Assembly (NCBI RefSeq): GCF_022549775.1
Contig: NZ_JAKZGP010000030.1
Span: forward strand, 1-56,918
Length of the DNA: 56,918 nucleotides
Source: Belliella filtrata
GTDB lineage: Bacteria; Bacteroidota; Bacteroidia; Cytophagales; Cyclobacteriaceae
Direction: 5' to 3'
Shown: one piece after another, positions 34,912-44,940 of the stretch
Layout of the letters: each line of letters starts with the position of its first letter
Numbering within the stretch: the first letter of the stretch is position 1
Translations under genes and position numbers: made by a program
The notes under the pieces: generated by a model
What the model saw: the letters and a program-made list of their open reading frames with translations, nothing else
Database searches by the model: none
What the model was told of the DNA's origin: nothing

Positions 34912-35101
34912 TAGATCATTAGGATAAAAATTTGCTAATTCAGATTGTAAGCTGTAATATTGTGCTGTCACAGTATTTCAAAATCCTCTCCCCGTGGATT
35001 TTATACTATCCTGAATATATTTTTAATTCAGTGCAGTAATACTCAATACAAGTAAATCAATTACACATCTTAGAAAAAATTATTAATTTCATAAGCTTTT
35101 T

Positions 35102-36964
35102 ATGTATAACATAGAAGAATTAAGAGTCAGGCTTCTTTCTGAATTGAAAGAAATCGCAGAGGAGTTGGGAGTCAAAAACTTCAAAACACTTAAAAAAGAC
35201 GATCTAGTCTACGCTATTCTAGATCAGCAAGCGATCACCCCAGAAAAAGCACTTCCAAAGAAGAAGCCAGCAACAGCTGAAATAGAACAAGCAAAATCTG
35301 AAGAGAAATCATCCCCTGCCTCAAGCGCTCCGAAGGAAGAAGAGCCTGCGAAGCCAAAGTTCAAAAGACAAAACGTTACTGAAGTAACTGAGGAAAGTAA
35401 GCCAGCAAAGGAAGAAAAGGAAAAGGCAAAGAAATCTTCTGAGGTAAAAGTAGAAGCTAAGCCTGAGAAGAAAGCTGAAACCAAGCCTGACCCGAAAGCT
35501 GAGGTAAAGCCAGAGCCTAAAGCAGAGAGTAGGAGTGATAAAGCTAAATCAGCTCCAGCGCAAGAGAAAAGACAAGTAGAGCAGGCTAAAAAGGAAGAGA
35601 AAACTTCATCAAAGCCTGATGCTAATCAAGATAAGAAGCAAGGAGATTCCTCAGATTCAGAAAAGCCGAAATTTATCCGTCCTAGAAGACGTGTCGTAGA
35701 AGAATCTGAAATCGAAAAGCCGAAAGCAGCTCAAGAAGCTGAAGTAGAGCTTCCAAAGAGAAAGAATATCAGAGACGCTGAAGAGGCCCACATTCCTGCC
35801 GCTGAGGTAGTTTCTGGAAAAAGAAAACCTTATGTAAGTCCGAAAGAATTTGAAGGCATCATAGAAAATGAAGGTGTGCTAGAGATCATGACAGAAGGAT
35901 ATGGTTTCCTAAGGTCTTTAGATTACAATTACCTAGCTTCTCCAGATGATATTTATGTTTCGCCTTCTCAAATCAAACTTTTTGGTCTGAAAACTGGAGA
36001 TCATATCAAAGGTTCCATTAGACCTCCAAAAGAAGGAGAAAAATATTTTGCACTACTCAAAGTGATCACTGTCAATGGAAAAACCAGCGAAGAGATCAGA
36101 GACAGGGTTCCTTTTGAATATTTGACGCCACTTTTTCCCGAAGAGCGTCTGAACCTTACCACCAAGTCTGACAATTACTCCACAAGAATTTTGGACCTAT
36201 TTGCACCTATCGGTAAAGGTCAAAGGGGGATGATTGTGGCACAGCCAAAAACAGGAAAGACTGTCCTTTTACAGCAGATAGCAAATGCTATTTCAGAAAA
36301 CCATCCAGAAGTTCACTTGATGATCTTATTGATCGATGAGCGACCAGAAGAGGTGACTGATATGGCAAGGTCTGTAAAAGCAGAGGTGATCTCGTCTACT
36401 TTTGACGAGCAAGCTGATCGCCATGTGAAAGTTGCTTCAATCGTATTGGAAAAAGCCAAAAGAATGGTTGAATGTGGTCACGATGTAGTTATCTTACTAG
36501 ATTCGATCACTAGACTTGCAAGAGCTTACAATACTGTTGTGCCATCTTCAGGAAAAATACTTTCTGGTGGTGTAGATGCCAATGCATTGCACAAGCCTAA
36601 GAGGTTCTTTGGAGCAGCTAGAAATGTTGAAAATGGAGGGTCACTTACTATCATTGCGACAGCACTTGTAGAGACAGGTTCAAAAATGGACGAAGTAATC
36701 TTTGAGGAATTCAAAGGTACTGGTAACATGGAGCTTGCACTTGATAGGAAACTTTCTAATAGAAGAATCTACCCAGCTATCGATGTGCCTGGGTCAGGTA
36801 CTCGTAGAGAGGATCTATTGATGGACAAAGAAGAAATGCAACGCGTATGGATACTGCGTAAGCTGATGTCTGATATGAATTCTCAAGAGGCTATGGAGTT
36901 CTTACTTCAAAGAATGAGAGGGACTAGAGACAATGTAGAATTCTTGATCAGTATGAATGGTTAA
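35102..36964 (+). CDS. rho: transcription termination factor Rho with long disordered insert
   Basis: This 620-residue cytoplasmic RNA-dependent ATPase helicase ends transcripts. It has a Rho_N helical domain (about 1-45), then a low-complexity Lys/Glu/Ala/Pro segment (about 46-245), an RNA-binding cold-shock-like domain (about 250-330: [15 protein letters not shown]) and the ATPase domain with P-loop VAQPKTGKT (379-387), [11 protein letters not shown], and the late ATPase segment [21 protein letters not shown]. coli Rho has about 420 residues; the difference is the insert, a known feature of Bacteroidota Rho proteins. The 190-bp leader has no clear promoter. A terminator follows. Confidence 0.97.
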   Translation: MYNIEELRVRLLSELKEIAEELGVKNFKTLKKDDLVYAILDQQAITPEKALPKKKPATAEIEQAKSEEKSSPASSAPKEEEPAKPKFKRQNVTEVTEESKPAKEEKEKAKKSSEVKVEAKPEKKAETKPDPKAEVKPEPKAESRSDKAKSAPAQEKRQVEQAKKEEKTSSKPDANQDKKQGDSSDSEKPKFIRPRRRVVEESEIEKPKAAQEAEVELPKRKNIRDAEEAHIPAAEVVSGKRKPYVSPKEFEGIIENEGVLEIMTEGYGFLRSLDYNYLASPDDIYVSPSQIKLFGLKTGDHIKGSIRPPKEGEKYFALLKVITVNGKTSEEIRDRVPFEYLTPLFPEERLNLTTKSDNYSTRILDLFAPIGKGQRGMIVAQPKTGKTVLLQQIANAISENHPEVHLMILLIDERPEEVTDMARSVKAEVISSTFDEQADRHVKVASIVLEKAKRMVECGHDVVILLDSITRLARAYNTVVPSSGKILSGGVDANALHKPKRFFGAARNVENGGSLTIIATALVETGSKMDEVIFEEFKGTGNMELALDRKLSNRRIYPAIDVPGSGTRREDLLMDKEEMQRVWILRKLMSDMNSQEAMEFLLQRMRGTRDNVEFLISMNG

Positions 36965-36992
36965 GATTGTCAAAAATCACTAAAACATTACA

Positions 36993-37026
36993 AAAAGAGG
37001 CTGTTAAAAGACAGTCTCTTTTTTTT
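36993..37026 (+). terminator. intrinsic terminator after rho
   Basis: A 10-bp stem AAGAGGCTGT/ACAGTCTCTT with one G-T pair, loop TAAAAG, is followed by an eight-T run. It shows that rho itself is ended by an intrinsic signal. Confidence 0.85.
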
Positions 37027-37232
37027 GTAAATCATACCACTACTTTTTACTGATTAATTAGTTAATCGGAAGTTGTCAGATAAATGGACTTCAAATATTG
37101 AAATTCGCTTTGTGAACTAAGCTATTGTTTTATTTTTCATTCAATCAGATATTTGTTTTAAGCAATATGAAAAGAGTTGAAAATCACCAAGTTTTCGCTT
37201 TTCAAAAATATTCCTGGCTTTCGTGAAGCACT

Positions 37233-40118
37233 ATGAATAAAGCAGATATTTTCTATAATTCTGGAGACAAAATCTTTGGCAGAGATTACTATGTGATCTT
37301 GTTTTTTTTGTTGCTGCTTATGACTTTTTCAAGTTATTTCCAAGCCCATGCCGAAGGATCAGGAGATTGGGGGACTGCTACAGATAGGCAAAGCATGTTG
37401 TGGGTGCCAGCATCAGGCACTGGTGTTTCAAGCTATAGGGTGAGAGGCTGTATGTTTACACCGTCTACGGCAAATAGCTATAATCCAGAACATAGGTTAT
37501 ATGTCTATGTTAAAAGTGGAGAGACAGTTTTTTATGGTTTTCATAGAGGAAACAGTACTAATTCCAATACTACAGTTTCATGGTTTTATGACCCTTCCGA
37601 TACAGGACTTTATCCTTTAGGTACTGGGTCAAATAGAGCTCAAATAAATTCGAATACTTATAACTTAAGTGGTTCAGAAGAAATTGGTAGGCCTGCTACA
37701 GCCAATAGTGCGCATGAGGGGCCCTATCAAGTGACTGGTCATGGTTACAATGCACATAGCTTTACGAACAATACTGGAGCTGACCGGGCATTTTGGGTTG
37801 AATTATCAACTTATGGTTTTAATATTGATTTTTGGGACATTACAGTGGCTTCTGGAAGTTCAGGGAATTATTTAGAGCATAAAGGAAGAGTTTATTGTAA
37901 ATTTTGGAGTGTTGCAAACTCTAGGAGTAGTTCTACTTCCACTGGCTTAACAATTTTAAATAAAGGTCAAGCTGATGCATTTTCATTTCATGAAGATTTT
38001 GGTTTTTATGTGCCTATAGACAATACTTATACCAATGATTCTGATGATTATTTTGTAAAGAGGATTAAGTTTCCTGGTTCATCTGGAGGCTGGACTAATT
38101 TTTTTGCTAATCAAGATGGGCCTAGAAATAACTTAAGTTATGAGGAAAACCGAAGATCGATAGATAATACATCAAGCAATACCCAATATCCCCTTTTTAT
38201 CAATGATCCAGATCCTAGTATTTGGAAAACTACTACTCCGCCTGATGCAGAACTGTCTGTCAACTATAGAGAGAAGACAGCACCAGAAACTGGTGGAGAG
38301 GCTAATGTAAACTTAGAGATAAGTTTGCCTGCCATTGTAGATATTTTGATAGATATCAATGGTAATGGGGAGTTTGATAGTGGTACGGATGTTATTTTAT
38401 CACAAATATTTGAGGAGCCAGGTGCCTACTCTATATATTGGGATGGTAAAGATGCAAACGGTGTAGAATTACCTAGTGGAGGAGAGTTGAGTTTTGTTGC
38501 ATCAGTTTCTTTCTTTCCAGTACATTTTCCAATTTATGATTTAGAGCAATGTTTGGGTATTGAAGTTTTAAACATTAGACCTGGTGTTGAGAATGAAAAA
38601 GATTATATTTTTTGGGATGATTCCTTGATAGAAAGAGATGGCTTAACACCTCCTGATAGCCCTCAATCAATAGAAGTTAATGTTACTGGTGTGTTGAGCC
38701 CTGATCACATTTGGTGGGCTACGGGTGATGATGGTTTCTCAAATAATATCACGATAAACACATGGACTGCATCGTTTTTCAGGATAGAAGAGAGGACTAG
38801 TGGGTTTAGTTATTTGTCTGTATCGGGAAATGTATTCGAAGATCTCAATGCTCTCGAAGATGATACAGTTAATGGTAATGGTGTAAACATAGATGGTTTT
38901 TATGCAGTTCTTTTAGATGATCTCAATAATGTAGTCAGTTTTGCGACAATTCAGCCTGATGGATCTTTCATGATCAATGAAGTTCCCAACGGTACGTTTA
39001 GCTTAATGATTACAACGAGCCTTCCTACCATTGGTCAGCTAGCTCCAGATTTAATTTTGCCAAATTACTATGAGTCAACAGGTGAGTTTTTGGGAGAAGG
39101 AGAAGGAAGTGATGGAGTAGTTGACAGTAGGATTCAAAATATCCAAGTTAATAATTCATCTATTGAACATGCTAATTTTGGAATTCGACCAATCCAATAT
39201 GATCTAATAGCAAGGAAAACTACCAATGCCATAAAACCTGACGTAGGCCATGAAATAGATTTTATCATTACTGTGGAAAACAGGGGTTACAGCGGAGCTA
39301 CTGGAGTTATTTTAGAGGAAGACTTGCCTGATGGTTATCAGTATGTTAGCCATGTGGTAAGTAAAGGCACTTTTGATCATAGTTCATCACCACTCATTTG
39401 GGATATTGGGGACTTGGAGCCTTGGGAAGAGGTTGAACTAACACTCCGTGTCCTGATTTTGAATGTAGATGCAAATACAAATTTAGATGAGTACAGGAAC
39501 GTAGTTGAAGTAAGGAGTACTTCAGGCATCCCAGAAACTGACCATACCAATAATACAGCGGATGCCAGCACGGAGCCAATCTCCAAACTACCCGTAGAAT
39601 GGCTAAGTTTTAATGGTAGGCTTGATGAGAGTAAAATTTCGCTTCGGTGGGCCACGGCCAAGGAGTGGGAAAGTAGCCACTTTAATGTTCAGCGATCCAA
39701 GGGGGTTGAAAACTGGAATAATATTGGTGTCCTAGAAGCACATGGTTTTACGGATTTGGTAAGTAACTATGCTTTTGTAGATAATCGTCCATTGATCGGT
39801 GCTAACTATTACAGGCTTGAGCAAGTTGATCTTGACGGTACTGCCAACTACTCAAAGGTGATTCGTGTTGATTTTGATCCTAATTTTGCCTTGAGGGTAT
39901 TTCCTAACCCATTTGCTGATGATATTTTTATTCAAACCAAAGATTTGGGAAATATCTCCTTGACGTTGTTGGATTATTTTGGTAAGACCATTTTTTACAA
40001 AGAAGGTGATACAGCCTATCAAGAGTTTCATTTCGTTACCAAGAACCTCCACCCAGGTCTCTACTACCTAAGGCTCCAAAGAGGTGAAGAAAGCCATGTT
40101 TACAAGCTGAAAAAGTAA
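37233..40118 (+). CDS. large T9SS-secreted surface protein with DUF11 domain and type A sorting signal
   Basis: This 961-residue secreted protein has an N-terminal signal segment (about 20-41, ending HAEG). The first 600 residues are Ser/Asn/Thr- and aromatic-rich beta structure I do not recognise, including a calcium-type loop (DINGNGEFDSGTD) and SdrD-B-like stretch (VSGNVFEDLNALEDDTVNGN). A DUF11 domain follows (about 650-770: ARKTTNAI, FIITVENRGYSG). The 783-885 module (LPVEWLSFNG, RWATAKEWESSHF, YYRLEQVDLDG) is the one often placed before sorting domains, and residues 890-961 are a T9SS type A sorting domain (FPNPFADDIF, LHPGLYYLRL, KLKK). It would be exported by T9SS. Domain composition suggests an adhesin or structural surface protein. 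Confidence 0.82.
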   Translation: MNKADIFYNSGDKIFGRDYYVILFFLLLLMTFSSYFQAHAEGSGDWGTATDRQSMLWVPASGTGVSSYRVRGCMFTPSTANSYNPEHRLYVYVKSGETVFYGFHRGNSTNSNTTVSWFYDPSDTGLYPLGTGSNRAQINSNTYNLSGSEEIGRPATANSAHEGPYQVTGHGYNAHSFTNNTGADRAFWVELSTYGFNIDFWDITVASGSSGNYLEHKGRVYCKFWSVANSRSSSTSTGLTILNKGQADAFSFHEDFGFYVPIDNTYTNDSDDYFVKRIKFPGSSGGWTNFFANQDGPRNNLSYEENRRSIDNTSSNTQYPLFINDPDPSIWKTTTPPDAELSVNYREKTAPETGGEANVNLEISLPAIVDILIDINGNGEFDSGTDVILSQIFEEPGAYSIYWDGKDANGVELPSGGELSFVASVSFFPVHFPIYDLEQCLGIEVLNIRPGVENEKDYIFWDDSLIERDGLTPPDSPQSIEVNVTGVLSPDHIWWATGDDGFSNNITINTWTASFFRIEERTSGFSYLSVSGNVFEDLNALEDDTVNGNGVNIDGFYAVLLDDLNNVVSFATIQPDGSFMINEVPNGTFSLMITTSLPTIGQLAPDLILPNYYESTGEFLGEGEGSDGVVDSRIQNIQVNNSSIEHANFGIRPIQYDLIARKTTNAIKPDVGHEIDFIITVENRGYSGATGVILEEDLPDGYQYVSHVVSKGTFDHSSSPLIWDIGDLEPWEEVELTLRVLILNVDANTNLDEYRNVVEVRSTSGIPETDHTNNTADASTEPISKLPVEWLSFNGRLDESKISLRWATAKEWESSHFNVQRSKGVENWNNIGVLEAHGFTDLVSNYAFVDNRPLIGANYYRLEQVDLDGTANYSKVIRVDFDPNFALRVFPNPFADDIFIQTKDLGNISLTLLDYFGKTIFYKEGDTAYQEFHFVTKNLHPGLYYLRLQRGEESHVYKLKK

Positions 40119-40139
40119 CTCTTCGAGGGAAAGGAATAT

Positions 40140-40286
40140 AACCGCAAAGAGTTTAAAGTTTTCCGCAGAGGTCCGCAAAGGATTTTTTGCTTACTCCTTT
40201 TATTCTCTTAGTGTTCTTGGCGACACCTTTGCGTCCTTTGCGGTTAAAAAAGTGAAGCCGCGAAGAGTTTAAAGTTTTTCGCAGAG
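40140..40286. repeat. CCGCAAAG repeat cluster with direct and inverted copies
   Basis: A 29-nt direct repeat occurs at 40142-40170 and 40258-40286 with two differences. Between them, CCGCAAAGGA (40173-40182) is the exact inverse of TCCTTTGCGG (40234-40243), and AACCGCAAA (40140-40148) of TTTGCGGTT (40237-40245). Such sequences are common as dispersed intergenic repeats in environmental bacteria. Confidence 0.75.
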
Positions 40287-40628
40287 TTTTTATTTACTGG
40301 CTTCTTCTTTATACATATTTGACTTTAGCATTCTTCAAGGTTAAAAAATTATTAAGGCCTCATCCAATATCACGACCCTATTCGTACTTTGTTTTTGAAA
40401 TTTTGGAGAACAAATTTAATCAAGGACTTTATATCAGAGATTTGTATTTTGATTATGCATCAATTTGACAATAAGGTTATTGAAAGTATTTGTTTGGCTA
40501 AATAGTTTCATAAGGCTCTACAAATTTGGTTGTTGACCTAGACAAAGAAATATCTATTATTTATCAGTATAGTTAATGTATATACATTGATTTATAAATA
40601 CAATAATATGTATTTTAAAATATTTTTA

Positions 40629-40660
40629 TTGCAATATAAATTTATTTCGCCTTATCTTTG
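40629..40660 (+). promoter_or_regulatory. promoter of the glycine-rich surface protein gene
   Basis: A TTG at 40629-40631 and TATCTTTG at 40653-40660 are separated by 21 nt, matching the Bacteroidota TTTG-N19-21-TANNTTTG arrangement. It is the best-formed promoter in the window and would give a leader of about 100 nt. Confidence 0.7.
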
Positions 40661-40765
40661 CATTGTCAAGATCAGTGAGTTAAGGCAGGTTTGGGTTAAT
40701 AATTTATCTATCCTTTTTCCACTTAGTACGACATCCCTTTAATTGTCCCCTTTGCCTTAAATAAT

Positions 40766-43141
40766 ATGAGAATAAACTTTTACTTTAGCTTACTATTGAC
40801 CTTTCCCCTCTTTTTCTCTATCCTTTCTAGTGAGGTGTTGGGACAGACATTTACCAGTAACCAAAATGGTAATTGGAGTACTGCCGGAATTTGGACCAGG
40901 ACAAATCCGAATTCTTGTGGTACTCAAAGAAATGCCCCTCCTTCAACAAGTGATTATGCCGCGGCATGTCGAGTAGATGTAAATATCAACCATGAAGTTT
41001 TTTTTGATCAAGCTAACGCTTCATTTGGAGGTGGATACTTTGGTGCTTTAAATGTAAATGGTGTAAATGGTAAATTAAGATTTCAAGGAAATGTAAGTTT
41101 TAACACAAGCGGGTCAAGTTTACCAGCTCCTAATAACATTGTCTTTAAAGTCAACAATGGTGGTGAAATAGATATTTCTAACGGGACCTTAGCCATTAAT
41201 AGAGGTGGTGTTATTAACATAACAGGTAATAGTACTGTGATAGTAAGAGATCTAATTCTTGAATCGAATAATGCTCAGATCAATGTAGAAGAAGGTTCGA
41301 AACTAATTGTTCTCAATACAACAACAATCAATTCAAATACAACATTAAATGTGAATGGTGAATTCTTAACCAGAGACTTGACTTTCAACTCAGGAGGAAG
41401 TTTAAATGCGATAAATATTTCCCTTGTAAGAGTTAGCAATAATGTAAATCTAAATAATGGTTCATTTAATGCATCGGGTAATACTGATATTAGAGTTGGG
41501 AATAATTTTTCACAAAGTGGTGGAGGTTCATATAATGGTTCTGGAAATTCTTACATTCAAGTCAATGGAAATCACATCGTTTCAAGTAATAATCCTGTCA
41601 ACCTTGCTAATACATCAAAATTTTATGTTGTTGGTGAAAGGACTGGAAGTATGCAAGGTAATATAGGTCCTCAAGCTTGCTATCGAACAAAATCGATAAA
41701 CCCTTCTGGATGTAGTCAAAACTGCACAGTAACTCAATCTATAAATAGTGGTGAAGCAGTAATCATTACATATTATTGCGATGGTACTTGGACACCACCT
41801 CAGGGCTTAACTGAATACCAAGTATTAGTAGTAGGTGGTGGTGGAGCGGGTGGAAGAACTAATTCAGGAAATTCAAATAAAGCTGGTGGAGGAGGAGGAG
41901 GTGGTGCAGTGGTTTTTCAAACAGTTAGCATACCATCTGGTATTCCAGCAGGACAATTATACAATATCACTATAGGTACAGGCGGGGATGGCGCATCTAC
42001 CGTGCCTGCTCAAAGAAACGGTCAACAATCTACGTTTAATAATGGAAGTAACTTTATAGCTGGTGGCGGTGGCGGTGGCGGCATGTCAAATGTTCAAAAT
42101 GGTTTGTCTGGAACGAATAATTCATCAGGTGGTGGGGCTGGTGCACAAGGCAATGGTCAAAGTGGAAATGGCGCAACAGGAAATGGAAGTGGATATCCAG
42201 GAGGCAATTCTTCAAGTAGTGGAATCTCTGACAACCAATATGGAGGAGGTGGAGGTGGTGCTAATGCATCAAGCTTAAATGGAAATGATTCAAGGAATGG
42301 GGGCAGTGGAATTATGAGTTTAATATCTGGGATTGAAAAATATTATGCAGCCGGTGGTGGAGGTGGAGCAGGAGGAAATAACAATAGTGGTAATGGTGGA
42401 ATGGGTGGTGGAGGTAATGGAGGGAGTGCAAATAATACTGCTCAAAATGGTGCTGCAAATTCAGGCAGTGGAGGAGGTGGAGCTGGTGGGAATAATCGAC
42501 CTGGAGGTAATGGTGGGTCTGGTATTGTAATAATTAGATATGAATCCTTTCGTATCCTCCCCGTAGAATTCCTCGACATCAAAGCCTCCTATATCCAAGA
42601 AGATAGATCTGCTATTCTCTCTTGGGCTACTGCAAAGGAATGGGAAAACTCACATTTTGAAGTGGAAAGATCCGTGAATAACGTGGCAAATTTTGAGAAG
42701 GTTAGTGAGGTAGAAGGTGCGGGGTATGCTGATGATAGGTCTGATTACAAATATGTAGATAAGGACTTGCCTCTTGTAGGTGCTACCATCTACTATAGGT
42801 TGAAGCAAGTGGATTTCTCTGGTAGCTATTCCTATAGTAAAACTGTGGCTGTAAGCGTAACTGATGTTGGCGCTGCCAAAGGTGTATGGAGAGCTTATCC
42901 AAATCCTACAGCTGGAGAATCTTTGAAAGTCTCCCTGATCAATGGACACCAATATCATGATGAGCCGCTTTCATTCAGGCTTGTACACCCAACTTATATG
43001 TCTCCATCTTTTTCTGCCAAATCGGAACAGGAAATGAATGATCAGCTAGCAATGATACTACCTCAAGTGCCAAAAGGTGTCTTCGTGGTAGAGGTTCTTT
43101 GGGGGCAAAATGTGGAGCACTTAAAGGTTTTAAAGAAATAA
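40766..43141 (+). CDS. T9SS-secreted surface protein with beta-solenoid, glycine-rich domain and sorting signal
   Basis: The protein has 791 residues. A signal peptide (1-27, VLGQ) is followed by a Trp/Asn-rich start (NGNWSTAGIWTR) and a Asn/Gly-rich beta-solenoid (about 60-310) with repeats such as INISLVRVSNNVNLNNGSFN. A glycine-rich domain (about 325-592) starts at the segment YCDGTWTPPQGLTEYQVLVV and ends NGGSGIVIIRY, with runs of four to seven Gly; this fits the Bacteroidota glycine-rich domain family. A WATAKEW module (about 600-700, LPVEFLDIKA) and a T9SS type A sorting domain (about 710-791: YPNPTAGESL, KVLKK) end it. It is likely a surface adhesin or matrix protein. The WATAKEW module is closely related to that of the 37233 protein. 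Confidence 0.85.
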   Translation: MRINFYFSLLLTFPLFFSILSSEVLGQTFTSNQNGNWSTAGIWTRTNPNSCGTQRNAPPSTSDYAAACRVDVNINHEVFFDQANASFGGGYFGALNVNGVNGKLRFQGNVSFNTSGSSLPAPNNIVFKVNNGGEIDISNGTLAINRGGVINITGNSTVIVRDLILESNNAQINVEEGSKLIVLNTTTINSNTTLNVNGEFLTRDLTFNSGGSLNAINISLVRVSNNVNLNNGSFNASGNTDIRVGNNFSQSGGGSYNGSGNSYIQVNGNHIVSSNNPVNLANTSKFYVVGERTGSMQGNIGPQACYRTKSINPSGCSQNCTVTQSINSGEAVIITYYCDGTWTPPQGLTEYQVLVVGGGGAGGRTNSGNSNKAGGGGGGGAVVFQTVSIPSGIPAGQLYNITIGTGGDGASTVPAQRNGQQSTFNNGSNFIAGGGGGGGMSNVQNGLSGTNNSSGGGAGAQGNGQSGNGATGNGSGYPGGNSSSSGISDNQYGGGGGGANASSLNGNDSRNGGSGIMSLISGIEKYYAAGGGGGAGGNNNSGNGGMGGGGNGGSANNTAQNGAANSGSGGGGAGGNNRPGGNGGSGIVIIRYESFRILPVEFLDIKASYIQEDRSAILSWATAKEWENSHFEVERSVNNVANFEKVSEVEGAGYADDRSDYKYVDKDLPLVGATIYYRLKQVDFSGSYSYSKTVAVSVTDVGAAKGVWRAYPNPTAGESLKVSLINGHQYHDEPLSFRLVHPTYMSPSFSAKSEQEMNDQLAMILPQVPKGVFVVEVLWGQNVEHLKVLKK

Positions 43142-43247
43142 TTAAAGAATATGGTTTTTAGTGAAGAAATTTTATTTTAATTTGTTTTATAAAACATACA
43201 AATTATTTCGAATTACAATTTTACATTAATAAAAAACAAAATTTTCC

Positions 43248-44876
43248 ATGAGAAAAATTTGCAGTCTCATTTTACTTCTTGTCGTAGCATTTGCATGCGA
43301 TAATAGTCGCGAAAATCCTATTGATAGGAATAATATCATTTTAAGCACTGACAGTGATCAGCTTTCTGCTAGAATCAACAGGAGCAATGCTGGTGTAGTC
43401 CAAATCGTCAATCCTGCCTTTGCTAGTGGTAGAGTTTCTGAGGATGAAATTCCTTCAGGAAAAATTCCAATGGCACTTGTAGCACAAGCTGATGCGCCAA
43501 GCTACAGTGGTAAGTCACTTCGAGCAACCCATGTCGATATCAATGGGGATTATGCATATGTCAGTTACAATAAAGAAGGTGCTGATTTTCTTGGTGCTAT
43601 CGAAATCTATGATATTTCTGAGCCTACTAAGCCAAGAATCACTGCGCAAGCTATTTTCACCACTGCTGATATCAATGCTATCAAGTATCATCAAGGGAGG
43701 TTACATATTGCGGCTGCATACGATGTAGACGCTGAACCTACTATCGAAACTGCCGCACAATACCTAACGGTGTCAGTGGCTAATGGTGGTTTTACCTCTG
43801 AATTTGTTCGTGCAAATATTGCTGGATCGGCTAGTATTGGAGTGACCATTGCTGGCGAACGTGCTGCTGTTGCTTCTGGAAGTGACGGTGTTCTTGCTTT
43901 ATTTGATTCAAATCAGGAAACAATCATCACCACTCCTGTACAGGACCTCAGAGATGTAGCTTATGGTAGCAATACCATTGCTACCTTGAGTGGAACAGAA
44001 GGAATTTCACTATGGAGCCCTTCAAACCTAAGTGCTTTAAGTAAGATCGCCTTAGATCAAGATACGCCTGAAGCGAAGCGTACACTTGATATGGCTGAAG
44101 GTTTGCTATTTGCATCAGAAGGAGCAAATGGTGCTGGTGTCTATGCCCTTCCTGCTGGAAGCCTTGTGAAGAGAATTCCTATCGTTCTAAACCCTGAAGG
44201 TGTTGATACAGAAGATATCGTTACCAATGCAGTATCATTTGATGAAGGTTTGTTGTTAATGGCTAATGGTGGAGCTGGAGTATCTGTAGTTGAAGTGCTA
44301 GACAATCAAACCTTGGAGACTTTAGGTTTTATAGGTCTTGAAGGTTCTTCTAATTTTGTTAAAATCAAAGGAAAACATCTTTTTGTAGCTTCAGGAACAG
44401 GGGGATTACAGATTTTAGAGTTGATTAGAAAGGAAGATATTCCTGCGCCTGTAGTGCCAGCTATCAACTGTGAAAACACATCTCCTTACACTGGTAGCTC
44501 TAACTTGAATGTAAACTCGAATGATAACATGAGATTTACAGGTTCTGCTGCTTTGTCGAATGTAAACGTAAATGGAACACTTACTTTCTGTGGTTCGGTA
44601 GCTATTTGGGATCAACTAAATATCAATAGCCGTGGCTTATTTGAGATGTCAGGTAGTTTTGCACATGGTAGAAATATCAATTCGAGAATGCACCTGAATG
44701 GCCATTTGAAAATCAACGGTTCTGTAGTGATCTATGGTGACTTGGTTATGAATTCAAATTCCAAGCTTGAGTTTGTTGGGGAAAATAATAGCATCACAGT
44801 GTATGGTAATGTAACCAAGAACAATGGCGCTACAGTAACTGGAAACTTCAATGATACCGAAGGGAAATTGAAGTAA
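43248..44876 (+). CDS. surface lipoprotein with LVIVD-like propeller and bactofilin-like C-terminal solenoid
   Basis: This 542-residue lipoprotein has lipobox FACD (C17). Residues about 70-400 form beta-propeller-like repeats (DYAYVSYNKEGADFLGAIEI and YDISEPTKPRITAQ fit the LVIVD pattern). Residues about 405-540 change to short alternating hydrophobic strands with Asn ladders (NLNVNSNDNMRF, LKINGSVVIYGDLVMNSNSK), similar to bactofilin/right-handed solenoids. The same solenoid style occurs in the neighbouring glycine-rich protein, 107 nt upstream, so the two may interact at the surface. No enzyme motif. The gene is followed by a terminator. Confidence 0.75.
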   Translation: MRKICSLILLLVVAFACDNSRENPIDRNNIILSTDSDQLSARINRSNAGVVQIVNPAFASGRVSEDEIPSGKIPMALVAQADAPSYSGKSLRATHVDINGDYAYVSYNKEGADFLGAIEIYDISEPTKPRITAQAIFTTADINAIKYHQGRLHIAAAYDVDAEPTIETAAQYLTVSVANGGFTSEFVRANIAGSASIGVTIAGERAAVASGSDGVLALFDSNQETIITTPVQDLRDVAYGSNTIATLSGTEGISLWSPSNLSALSKIALDQDTPEAKRTLDMAEGLLFASEGANGAGVYALPAGSLVKRIPIVLNPEGVDTEDIVTNAVSFDEGLLLMANGGAGVSVVEVLDNQTLETLGFIGLEGSSNFVKIKGKHLFVASGTGGLQILELIRKEDIPAPVVPAINCENTSPYTGSSNLNVNSNDNMRFTGSAALSNVNVNGTLTFCGSVAIWDQLNINSRGLFEMSGSFAHGRNINSRMHLNGHLKINGSVVIYGDLVMNSNSKLEFVGENNSITVYGNVTKNNGATVTGNFNDTEGKLK

Positions 44877-44940
44877 TTACTTAAGTTTTTTTAATTTTCA
44901 GTGATTGGAATTGACTTATTTTTCAATTTGAATCGAGTAC

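Larger units (their letters stand above)
40119..40765. other. long intergenic region with repeats and promoter
   Basis: No gene seen in 647 bases. The first third carries CCGCAAAGG-type repeats (40140-40286). The middle (40290-40620) is AT-rich with no structure I can support. The last part carries a well-formed promoter (40629-40660) for the glycine-rich surface protein, leaving a 5' leader of about 100 nt. Confidence 0.6.

Noticed and set aside
42063-42530. Two frames with Val/Glu-rich sequence inside the glycine-rich domain
   Set aside because: They are produced by reading GGN repeats in another frame.
41000-42540. Glycine-rich DNA repeats as a CRISPR array
   Set aside because: No regular spacers; the repeats are codon repeats of glycine within an open frame.
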